A DNA stretch of 29,647 nucleotides from contig JAZKFR010000128.1 in NCBI GenBank assembly GCA_040386295.1, positions 1 through 29,647 on the forward strand, given 5' to 3'. This document shows positions 7,024 through 14,408 of the stretch, piece after piece. A program made the translations under genes and the position numbers. This stretch comes from JAZKFR01 sp040386295. GTDB taxonomy: Bacteria > Pseudomonadota > Gammaproteobacteria > Burkholderiales > Rhodocyclaceae. Position 1 is the first letter of the stretch. Each line of letters opens with the position of its first letter. The notes under the pieces are model-generated. The model ran no database searches and was not told the DNA's origin. It saw only the letters and a program-made list of their open reading frames with translations.

Positions 7024-8103
7024 TCACTTGTTGTGGTACATGAAGCTAGAAAACGCATTTTCCGCGATACGGAACCAAACGTTTTGGTCATCTCTAAATT
7101 TCTTGAAGTCTTCATAAACCTTCTTGAATTCTGGGTTCTTAGCTGAAGTTTCGGCATAAACCTCCAGAGCGGCCTTTTGGCAAGCTACCATAACCGCTTG
7201 GGGGAACGGCCTCAACTGCGTACCTGAACCGACCAATTGTTTGATTGCATTTGGATTTCTAGCGTCGTACTTAGCCATCATGTCAACGTGTGCTTCGGCG
7301 CAGGCCAGCTCAAGAATGGCTTGATATTCTTTCGGCAGTTCAGCAAGCTTTTTCTCGTTAACATAAACCGACAGCTGAGCGCCGCCCTCCCACCAACCTG
7401 GGTAGTAGTAGAACTTAGCTACCTTGTGGAAACCAAGCTTCTGGTCATCGTAAGGACCGATCCACTCAGCACCGTCAATGGTGCCTTTTTCCAGCGCTGG
7501 GTAAATATCGCTACCTGGGATCTGCTGCGGCACAGCGCCAAGCTTAGAAACGACCTGGCCAGCAAAACCACCGATTCTCAGCTTCAAGCCTTTCAGATCT
7601 TCAACGGTTTTGATTTCTTTACGGAACCAACCGCCCATCTGGGTACCCGTGTTACCGCAGGCAAAATTGACGATGTTCGATTTTGCAAAGAACTCGCGCA
7701 GCAACTTGCCACCGTTACCGTAACGATACCAAGCGTCCATTTGACGATTGTTCATGCCGAAAGGAACAGCGCAATCGAACGCGTATGTCGGGTCTTTACC
7801 AAAGAAGTAATACGACGCCGTATGCGCCATCTCAACGGTATTGTCTTTGACTGCATCGAGCACACCAAAAGGCGGCACTAGCTCGCCACCAGCAAAGACC
7901 TGAATTTGAAATTTACCTCCAGTTGCTTCAGAAACACGTTTTGCCACCATTTCGGCACCGCCAAAAATGGTATCTAAGCTTTTAGGAAAGCTTGAGGCCA
8001 AACGCCATTTGATCGTCGGTGCATTTTGAGCAATTGCAGGCATCGCGACAGCACTAGCCGCTAAACCAGCACCTGCTTTTTTCAAAAAAGAACGTCTTTC
8101 CAT
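7024..8103 (-). CDS. TRAP transporter solute-binding protein, DctP/TakP-like, Tat-exported
   Basis: The N-terminus MERRSFLKKAG carries a twin-arginine motif followed by a hydrophobic stretch and an AMPAIAQ cleavage region, so a folded protein is exported to the periplasm by Tat. The rest matches the TRAP-T receptor family, with the LKGLKLRIGG segment that holds the carboxylate-binding Arg and a MNNRQMDAWYRYGNGG-like region typical of the 2-oxo-acid (TakP) subgroup. Length (359) is typical. The ATG at 8103 has a perfect AGGAGG nine bases upstream (8113-8118); an upstream in-frame TTG at 8109 is too close to it. Its own -10 box and terminator make it monocistronic. No dctQ or dctM membrane gene is adjacent, so it is an orphan that must pair with a permease elsewhere or have a sensing role. 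Ligand is inferred only as an organic acid. Confidence 0.9.
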   Translation of the reverse strand: MERRSFLKKAGAGLAASAVAMPAIAQNAPTIKWRLASSFPKSLDTIFGGAEMVAKRVSEATGGKFQIQVFAGGELVPPFGVLDAVKDNTVEMAHTASYYFFGKDPTYAFDCAVPFGMNNRQMDAWYRYGNGGKLLREFFAKSNIVNFACGNTGTQMGGWFRKEIKTVEDLKGLKLRIGGFAGQVVSKLGAVPQQIPGSDIYPALEKGTIDGAEWIGPYDDQKLGFHKVAKFYYYPGWWEGGAQLSVYVNEKKLAELPKEYQAILELACAEAHVDMMAKYDARNPNAIKQLVGSGTQLRPFPQAVMVACQKAALEVYAETSAKNPEFKKVYEDFKKFRDDQNVWFRIAENAFSSFMYHNK

Positions 8104-8143
8104 GAACAATTTCCTCCTGAGTTAAGGTAAATACAGCCTGCGG

Positions 8144-8149
8144 ATTATA
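8144..8149 (-). promoter_or_regulatory. Candidate -10 box for the TRAP-binding-protein gene
   Basis: TATAAT on the minus strand lies 41 bp before the ATG of the TRAP-binding-protein gene, in the 99-bp gap after the STAS gene. The -35 match is poor. A perfect AGGAGG sits between it and the start. Confidence 0.45.
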
Positions 8150-8202
8150 TCCAATGCAATAGGTTATGGAATACGGTTTTCCACACCCTGGACAAAAAAC
8201 AT

Positions 8203-9399
8203 TTAAGCGGGACGCTGCAAATCGATCTGGGCAATCGCATCCAGAGCAAAGATCCGAAACAACTCGGCGACGAGATAATTAGGATGGCGCAGCACAAGCG
8301 ACTTCTTGTTCTTCGTACGCAAAACTTCCAACACTTTAAACAAAGCGGCAACGCTCGTTGTCGTTATTTTGCTTAGGGCAGAACAGTCGACAATGACAGG
8401 ATCATTTTTCGCGGCGAAGGCCAATAAATCCTCGAATTGCACGTCGGTAATATAGCCTTGCGCTTTATAAACAGCGTCTGCCGAAGTGGCGTCGCCCAAG
8501 GCTGCCGGGGAGGCAATAGGCTCGGGTGGCGCAACAAGTTTCGGCTGCCATGAGGGTGGGGACATCTCAAAAGTCGTGGCGTAATTGATTGCCGCTTCTT
8601 CGAAGGCTTCTTGCTGCCCATGTAACTGATAAAGCTCAAGCAGCAGTAACCAGCAGGCACTCCCCTCTGCCCGCCCAGGTTCGACATACGCCTCAAGCTG
8701 CGCGCCGATATGGCCTCGCCCCAGCAGCTCAATTTCACACCTGGATTTACGCGCTCGCTGCAATTGTTCGTACAAACGCGCACAGCCCAGCTCGTCAAAT
8801 TTTGCCACCTGAGACAGGTCAATACGCACTTTAGGGGCATTTTTAAGCGCCTGGCTCACCGCCAAAAAACCCGCTTCGTTAGTCCCGATAAGATCGCCCT
8901 GAAACAAAACATCACCGGCCAAAGTGGCCTGCACCGGCAAAGTACTGTGCACTGCATCACGCCAGATTGGAGGCGATTTTTCAAAAGCACGGGCGTATTC
9001 CAATTCGAGACTCTCAAAAATCGTTTTCTGCCCGCTCACCCTATAAAAATCAAACAGCATCAACCAAGCACGCTCAGCCAGCGGTGGCGGGTTGCTACGT
9101 ACGGCGTGTTCAAGCACCGCGCGCGCTTCTTCATCTTTGTTGTTCGCATAAAAAATAGCAGCCTGCTCGGTATCGCTGACTACGGGATCAATCGCCTCTT
9201 GCGGCGCGTAAAGGTCGAGATTGCTTGATTCAGCATCAAACTCAAAATCACTAAAATCCAACGAGTCTTGAACTGGAGCGACAGGCTCAAGACTTTTATC
9301 GACGCTTTTAGCCGGCACGACGATAGTCACCTTCTGTTGCGGATCAGCGTCCTGATCCGCAACTTTCTTCGGCTGTTTTTTAAAGAAGGAGAAGCCCAT
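8203..9399 (-). CDS. Protein with two helical-hairpin plus STAS-like units
   Basis: This 398-residue cytoplasmic protein starts at an ATG (9399) with AGGT seven bases upstream; the longer in-frame start at 9432 lacks a site. Residues 1-70 are charged and probably disordered. A helical segment at ~78-146 (AIFYANNKDEEARAVLEHAV, then WLMLFDFYRVSGQ) leads into a STAS-like domain at ~153-245. The helical signature recurs at ~250-284 (WLLLLELYQLHGQ), followed by a clearer STAS domain at ~305-394 with VIVDCSALSKITTTSVAALF. STAS domains commonly bind partners in phosphorylation switches; the second has T/S residues where anti-anti-sigma factors carry a phospho-Ser, but no kinase gene is beside it. 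It follows the MCP gene by 44 bp and may be cotranscribed. The function is unknown; a signalling scaffold is an inference. Confidence 0.75.
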   Translation of the reverse strand: MGFSFFKKQPKKVADQDADPQQKVTIVVPAKSVDKSLEPVAPVQDSLDFSDFEFDAESSNLDLYAPQEAIDPVVSDTEQAAIFYANNKDEEARAVLEHAVRSNPPPLAERAWLMLFDFYRVSGQKTIFESLELEYARAFEKSPPIWRDAVHSTLPVQATLAGDVLFQGDLIGTNEAGFLAVSQALKNAPKVRIDLSQVAKFDELGCARLYEQLQRARKSRCEIELLGRGHIGAQLEAYVEPGRAEGSACWLLLLELYQLHGQQEAFEEAAINYATTFEMSPPSWQPKLVAPPEPIASPAALGDATSADAVYKAQGYITDVQFEDLLAFAAKNDPVIVDCSALSKITTTSVAALFKVLEVLRTKNKKSLVLRHPNYLVAELFRIFALDAIAQIDLQRPA

Positions 9400-9443
9400 A
9401 GTGATACCTAGCGCCTCGCAGACAGCTAACAATAAAATCTAAA

Positions 9444-11090
9444 TCAATGAGTTGCCGGCATTTTAAAGTGCCCTATAGAGACATTGAGCTTCTTGGCCAA
9501 AGACTCAAGATCGGCTGCAGACTGGTAAACAGAACGCACTGCAACACCATTCTCTTCAGCCATCGCCGCTATTCTCTCGACACTGTGTTCAATCTCGTGG
9601 CTGACCGTGTTCTGTTCTCGTAGCGCGTCAGACATGCTGGAGACCGAACCGAGAACCTCGCTACTGCTACCTTCGATATTGGTCATTGAGTCGCCTGCCT
9701 TGGCGGCCATACGCACCCCTTCAGCCACCTGCTTACCCCCGTGATCCATGCCACGCACTGCGCTCTGCGTACAGCTTTGCACAGCATCGATCATGGTGAC
9801 GATTTCCTGAGCGGACTTGGTTGTCCGTTCAGCCAGCTTACGCACCTCGTCGGCAACCACAGCAAAACCACGACCTTGTTCGCCAGCACGCGCCGCTTCA
9901 ATCGCCGCGTTTAAAGCTAATAGATTGGTTTGATCAGCAATTTCTTTAATGACATGAACAATCGCAGAAATTTGATTTGATTGAACACCCAAGGTCTGAA
10001 TCAACTGCGTTGAATCACTAAACGCGTTAGCAATTTTATTGATCTCGAGAATCGCTTCTTGGACGATGCCACCGCCCTCGGCCGACAAGGCGCCAGCCTT
10101 GGTTACCATCACCAAGGCATCCTGAGCATTCGCCGTAACATGGCTGATGCTGGTCAACATTTGCTGCACCGCAGAAGCCATGCTGGCTGCTGTTTCGCTT
10201 TGTTTATCAGAGCTTTGCGATACCTGGTAAGCAGCCACACTCATACTGGTTGCCTGCTGCGCCACGTTATACGCCGCCGCTTGTACCTGGCCAATAATAT
10301 TGCGCAAAGACCCCTGCATTTCTTTCATTGCAGCGAGCAGGCTCGATTCATCGGTCGGCAATACGCTAATGTTCGCGCTCAAATCCCCGCTCGCGATACG
10401 ACGCACAATATGCGTTGCGTCGGCAGGGTCGCCACCAAGTTGGCGTAAAACGCTGCGCGTTATTTGTTGCGCGACAAGCAGAACCAAAGCCAAGATCACC
10501 ACGGCAATTGAGATTTCGATCACCCCATTTGTTCGAACCGATTCAGTCGCGCTCTGCTCCTCAAGCGTGGTGGCCAGATTGGCTTTTTTGACTAAGTCAT
10601 CGATAACAGTACGGTGCTCAAGGTACTTTTTATCTAGCTGAGGACGCAGTTCAGCTACTGCTTTCTCGTCGCCGTTTAACAGGGCAGGCACCAAATGCTC
10701 CAATTGCAAGGCCAGAAACTCTTGCCCTGGCCTATACGCTTTCTCGGTCAGCAAAGTTTTAATCTCGCCGCTTGGCAATTCATCCACCCAAAAAGTACGG
10801 CGCGCTTCAAACTCTTTCGCTAAGCGCTTCGCTTGTTCTATCAATGGGACTAAACCAGCTTTATCGCTATCAAACATCTGTTGCGTCACCAGTTGCGCTT
10901 CGATCAAATAGACGGCGGGGGGTAGAACATCAACGAGCAAATTTTTCTTCTGGATGATCCCGTGATACAGCGGTCCATTAACTTGAATCTGACGCATCGC
11001 GCAAAAAGTGAACGCCGCGTAGACGACAAACCCCAGGATAAACACTGATATCAACAACCACAGTTTGTGCTTCAGGCTTAAGCGATTCAT
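9444..11090 (-). CDS. Methyl-accepting chemotaxis protein
   Basis: This is an inner-membrane chemoreceptor of 548 residues. TM1 spans ~10-32 (LWLLISVFILGFVVYAAF), a periplasmic domain ~33-190, TM2 ~190-210, HAMP ~210-263, then the cytoplasmic coiled-coil. The periplasmic part contains LLVDVLPPAVYLIEAQLVTQ, a pattern seen in a known four-helix-bundle-type sensor of MCPs. The kinase-control tip is intact, with EIADQTNLLALNAAIEAARA and GRGFAVVADEVRKLAERT. There is no C-terminal CheR/CheB-tethering pentapeptide; the protein ends GHFKMPATH. AGGGG lies seven bases before the ATG. It follows motD after a 142-bp gap in which I see no convincing promoter. The ligand is not predictable. Confidence 0.93.
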   Translation of the reverse strand: MNRLSLKHKLWLLISVFILGFVVYAAFTFCAMRQIQVNGPLYHGIIQKKNLLVDVLPPAVYLIEAQLVTQQMFDSDKAGLVPLIEQAKRLAKEFEARRTFWVDELPSGEIKTLLTEKAYRPGQEFLALQLEHLVPALLNGDEKAVAELRPQLDKKYLEHRTVIDDLVKKANLATTLEEQSATESVRTNGVIEISIAVVILALVLLVAQQITRSVLRQLGGDPADATHIVRRIASGDLSANISVLPTDESSLLAAMKEMQGSLRNIIGQVQAAAYNVAQQATSMSVAAYQVSQSSDKQSETAASMASAVQQMLTSISHVTANAQDALVMVTKAGALSAEGGGIVQEAILEINKIANAFSDSTQLIQTLGVQSNQISAIVHVIKEIADQTNLLALNAAIEAARAGEQGRGFAVVADEVRKLAERTTKSAQEIVTMIDAVQSCTQSAVRGMDHGGKQVAEGVRMAAKAGDSMTNIEGSSSEVLGSVSSMSDALREQNTVSHEIEHSVERIAAMAEENGVAVRSVYQSAADLESLAKKLNVSIGHFKMPATH

Positions 11091-11232
11091 TATTTACCCC
11101 TATTAGCGCTATTGAATTAAAAAAACAACGAGTCACTTTAACAACTTATAAGCATCTCGGAAGCGCTCATTCCGCGTGCCACGCTAGAAAAGTCTCTGTG
11201 CTACCTAAAGCGCGAACCGTAGGCAAGGGAAA

Positions 11233-12021
11233 TTAGTGTTTGTCCTGCATTGGCGGGGCAGGCGTGACCTTGAGATCAAGCGTAGCAGCTTTTTCTGGCA
11301 CAGCCGAATCGACCAAAATCGTCACCCGCCGATTGCGCAGACGCCCCTCAGGCTGGGCATTGGCATCAACTGGACGCGTATCTGCGTAGCCAATCGCAGT
11401 CAGCCGAGTCGGCAGCACGCCAGCACCCACGAAGAGGCGCAGCACCGTGGTAGCACGCAAAGCAGAGAGTTCCCAATTGGAAGGAAATTGGGCGGTACTG
11501 ATGGGCGTATCGTCAGTATGTCCTTCGATAGTAATCGGGAACTCTTCTGCCGCCAGAACCTGGGCAATCGCCTGCATTGCTTTACTCGAAGAGCTCTGTA
11601 ACAAAGCCTGACCGGGCGCGAACAAAACACCATCATTGATTTCGATCGAGACGCCACGACTCGTTTCCAACACACGCACGCGCCCGTCCTCAATCAAGGG
11701 CGCGATCACCTGAGTGATGCTGCCCGCTAACTTACGCATCGTATCGCGCTGCTTTTGCCTAGTTACTCCTGGCGGCTTATGCGTTTTAGGAGCAGACAAT
11801 GCAGGGGCCTGGATGGGCGCAGTCACCACCGCCTCTGGGGGTTTATTGCGGAACGCCGTCAGTATTGAAGCGCTGACGATTCGATATTTACCGTCATTGA
11901 CCGAAGAGAACGAATACATGACGACAAAAAACGCGAACAGCAAAGTCACCAAATCAGCGTATGAGACCAACCAACGATCATGTCGAACACCTGATTCTTC
12001 AGGCTGCGCTCTGCGTCTCAT
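11233..12021 (-). CDS. motD: Flagellar motor stator protein MotD (MotB family)
   Basis: This is the peptidoglycan-anchored stator subunit that carries the proton-channel aspartate. The single TM helix follows a short basic N-terminus; Asp23 in SYADLVTLLFAFFVVMYS is the conserved ion-binding residue. After a Pro/Lys-rich linker (~60-95) comes an OmpA-like peptidoglycan-binding domain with IEGHTDDTPI, NWELSALRA, IGYADTRPV and NRRVTILV. Length (262) is short for MotB (308 in E. coli) and fits the MotD subgroup that pairs with MotC, as does its place after fliA and the MotA-like gene. The start is 3 nt after the motC stop, so translation is likely coupled. Confidence 0.92.
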   Translation of the reverse strand: MRRRAQPEESGVRHDRWLVSYADLVTLLFAFFVVMYSFSSVNDGKYRIVSASILTAFRNKPPEAVVTAPIQAPALSAPKTHKPPGVTRQKQRDTMRKLAGSITQVIAPLIEDGRVRVLETSRGVSIEINDGVLFAPGQALLQSSSSKAMQAIAQVLAAEEFPITIEGHTDDTPISTAQFPSNWELSALRATTVLRLFVGAGVLPTRLTAIGYADTRPVDANAQPEGRLRNRRVTILVDSAVPEKAATLDLKVTPAPPMQDKH

Positions 12022-12024
12022 ACG

Positions 12025-12765
12025 TTAGATCAAGTAGGCTCGAAGGCGATTCTCGATCAAACGCGGATTATCCCCACTGGCGATGCCGACCAGGCCGTCG
12101 AGCATCATTTCGCGCTGAATCACTAAACGATCAACATGCGACTTCAACTTGATCGCGATCGGGATAAAAATGAGGTTGGCCAGCCCGACACCATAAGCCG
12201 TAGCAACAAAAGCCACCGCAATCCCAGCACCCAATTTAGACGGGTCGGCCAAGTTTTCCATCACATGGATCAAACCGAGTATCGCGCCGAGAATACCGAT
12301 CGTTGGCGCATAACCCCCTGCCGACTCCCAGATTCTCGCCGAAAGTCTCATCTCATCCTCAAAGGCATGAATCTCAAGGGTCAGCACCTCCCTCAAATGT
12401 TCAGGCGGAGTACCGTCAACCAGCAACATCAAGCCATTGCGCAAGAAATGATCTGGCAATTCGTAAGCCTCTCCCTCCAGGGCGAGTAGACCATCACGTC
12501 GAGAGATTTGGCTCCACACGAAGACCTGCTCGATGATCTGTTGATATTGGACGAGTGGCGGATAAAGCACCCAGCGCAGCATGCGCACCCCACGCAAAAA
12601 AGTAGCGTATGGACTTTGTAACATGACAGCGCCTAAAGTTCCTCCCGCCACGACGAGAAAAGCTGTGGGCTGAAGAATAGAGCTGAGGTGGCCACCATCA
12701 AGGAGCTGCGCGCCGAGGATGGCCATTAAACCAATCAATAAACCTAGAACGCTGGTTTTATCCAA
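12025..12765 (-). CDS. motC: Flagellar motor stator protein MotC (MotA family)
   Basis: This is the inner-membrane stator subunit that couples ion flow to torque. The product (246 residues) has four hydrophobic segments: TSVLGLLIGLMAILGAQL, PTAFLVVAGGTLGAVML, the GYAPTIGILGAILGLI helix with the conserved proline, and GAGIAVAFVATAYGVGLANL. The cytoplasmic loop between TM2 and TM3 has the charged residues expected for rotor contact. The start chosen is TTG at 12765, giving MDKTSVLGLL as in homologues, with AGAGG six bases upstream; a GTG three bases earlier leaves too little spacing. The start overlaps the end of fliA by 8 bp, so its ribosome-binding site lies inside fliA and coupling is likely. 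Confidence 0.92.
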   Translation of the reverse strand: MDKTSVLGLLIGLMAILGAQLLDGGHLSSILQPTAFLVVAGGTLGAVMLQSPYATFLRGVRMLRWVLYPPLVQYQQIIEQVFVWSQISRRDGLLALEGEAYELPDHFLRNGLMLLVDGTPPEHLREVLTLEIHAFEDEMRLSARIWESAGGYAPTIGILGAILGLIHVMENLADPSKLGAGIAVAFVATAYGVGLANLIFIPIAIKLKSHVDRLVIQREMMLDGLVGIASGDNPRLIENRLRAYLI

Positions 12766-13504
12766 CACACACCTCTTTTTTCGGTGGGCTCGCTGGTCGC
12801 CCGAGCAAACGCACACGCAAACGCGCAATCGCTTGGCCGTGTAATTGACAAACACGCGACTCGCTGACCCCCATCACTTCGCCAATTTCTCTGAGGTTCA
12901 AATCTTGTTCGTAATACAGCGCCATCATCAATTTCTCCCGCTCGGGCAGCGCTTCGATACCCTGTGCTAGTAGCTTTTGTGTCGCTTGCTCGGCGAGTAA
13001 TTGCACAGGGTCGTTTGTCTCGCTCACTTGGTGATACTCGAGAAAATCCTCCCCATCCGATGAGGCCATATCGTCGAAATAAAGCAATTGATGCCCGCGC
13101 GCGTCCTGTAGCATCTTCTGATATTCAGCCAGGCTAACCCCAAGCGCCACGGCCAATTCTTGCTCGCTCGGAGCACGACCATTGGTTTGTTCGAGCTGGG
13201 CAATAGCGCGTTCAATACGGCGAAAATCACGGCGCAAATTACGCGGCAACCAGTCGTTCTCACGCAAACCGTCGAGCATTGCGCCCCGCACACGCTGTAC
13301 CGCGTAAGCCTCAAATTGGGCGCCAACACCCGATTCAAAACGGGCAATTGCGTCAAGCAAGCCAATCATGCCGTTCTGCACCAAGTCATCCACCTGCACG
13401 CTCGAAGGAAGACGCGACATCAAATGATAGGCAAGCCGCTTAACGAGTGGCGCAAAGCGTGCGACCAACTGATCCTTACTAAGCTGTCCCGCTGCGTTAT
13501 ACAT
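12758..13504 (-). CDS. fliA: RNA polymerase sigma factor for flagellar genes (sigma-28)
   Basis: FliA directs transcription of late flagellar and chemotaxis genes after export of FlgM. The 248 residues contain region 2 (PLVKRLAYHLMSRLP, then VDDLVQNGMIGLLDAIARFE), region 3 in the middle (NGRAPSEQELAVALGVS) and region 4 (LPEREKLMMALYYEQDLNL, EIGEVMGVSESRVCQLHGQA) for -35 recognition. The length matches E. coli FliA (239). It follows flhG by 16 bp and overlaps motC. No flgM is in the window. Its regulation as an operon member downstream of flhBAFG suggests early or middle-class expression, but no dedicated promoter is visible. Confidence 0.96.
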   Translation of the reverse strand: MYNAAGQLSKDQLVARFAPLVKRLAYHLMSRLPSSVQVDDLVQNGMIGLLDAIARFESGVGAQFEAYAVQRVRGAMLDGLRENDWLPRNLRRDFRRIERAIAQLEQTNGRAPSEQELAVALGVSLAEYQKMLQDARGHQLLYFDDMASSDGEDFLEYHQVSETNDPVQLLAEQATQKLLAQGIEALPEREKLMMALYYEQDLNLREIGEVMGVSESRVCQLHGQAIARLRVRLLGRPASPPKKEVCVG

Positions 13505-13520
13505 AGAAGCGCCCCAATAG

Positions 13521-14408
13521 TCAGACCGGCACTGCCGCAGCGTCTATATTTTGGCTCAAGTGCAACCATTGCCGCACAAAACGCTCTAGGCCACCCGGCT
13601 CGCCATCAGGTGAGAAGCAGTGCAACAAGGTGGTGGCTAGCGCGCTGTAGGCTTGAGCCGACGGTGCCTGCGGAAAAAGACTCACGACCGGTTGCAACAA
13701 CATACTCGCTTGGCGCAGATGCTCATCAAAGGGCACGTGACCAGCGTAATCTAGTCTAGCTAGGCTACGACTACGTGCCACTTGCGACATATTGCGGTAA
13801 ATGGCCTGCGCCTCGTGCTGGTCGCGAACCTTGCTGAGCAAAATATGGAACTGCTTACGGGCATAGCCCAAACTCATCTTCTTGATCAATTTATAAGCGT
13901 CGGTAATCGACGCTCCGCTGGTCGACATCACAATCACCGTGTCCTGCGCCGCCAGCGCGAGGGGAGAAAAGCCGAGGGGGTGATCGAGCGCTGCGTCAAC
14001 TAAGATAATGTCCGCCGGGCGCGCAATCTGGCAGACACTCTGGACTAACTTCCTCTGCTGCGGCTCGTTTAATTTACCCAATACCTTGAGCGCACGTGCT
14101 GCGGGCAAAACACGCACACCCGGGGCCGTCGACAAAAGTGCTGCATCAAGTGACACGCTTTGATTGATCACGTCGAGCAAATCATAGGGCGCCGAAACGC
14201 CTGACAAAAGCGCCAAATTGCGGTGCGTACATTCATCAAACACCAGCACTTCTTTGCCCTGTTGCGCCAGTGCAGTCGCAAGATTGATCACTGCCAAGGT
14301 CTTGCCAACACCAATCCCCCCAGCAGCGAACGTGACTACCTGCGATTCCGCCTCGCCAAACAAACGACGCAAGCCAGCTGCTTGGTCGCCACGGCGCAAA
14401 TCAGGCAC
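13521..14408 (-). CDS. flhG: Flagellar number regulator FlhG (FleN), MinD-like ATPase with altered P-loop
   Basis: FlhG/FleN controls flagellar number and acts with FlhF at the cell pole. With a GTG start at 14408, preceded by AGGAGG at 5 nt inside flhF, the product is 295 residues. Its N-terminus has DQAAGLR (8-14), the family's FlhF-stimulating helix motif. The P-loop is GGIGVGKT (30-37): it still fits a Walker A GxxxxGKT but lacks the signature lysine of the MinD deviant motif KGGVGKT. The usual DAD after strand 2 is DEC (58-60). The later Asp in ILVDAALDH is kept. The frame is open to 14600, but that part overlaps flhF and is not family-like. Overlap with flhF is 8 bp. Confidence 0.9.
   Translation of the reverse strand: MPDLRRGDQAAGLRRLFGEAESQVVTFAAGGIGVGKTLAVINLATALAQQGKEVLVFDECTHRNLALLSGVSAPYDLLDVINQSVSLDAALLSTAPGVRVLPAARALKVLGKLNEPQQRKLVQSVCQIARPADIILVDAALDHPLGFSPLALAAQDTVIVMSTSGASITDAYKLIKKMSLGYARKQFHILLSKVRDQHEAQAIYRNMSQVARSRSLARLDYAGHVPFDEHLRQASMLLQPVVSLFPQAPSAQAYSALATTLLHCFSPDGEPGGLERFVRQWLHLSQNIDAAAVPV

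Noticed and set aside
7237..7881. 214-codon plus-strand frame inside the TRAP-binding-protein gene
   Set aside because: Lies wholly opposite a well-supported gene and matches no family I know.
11161..11185. Possible sigma-54 promoter (TGGCACG on minus) before the MCP gene
   Set aside because: The -12 GC element is not at the required spacing: GG and GC are 12 rather than 10 bases apart.
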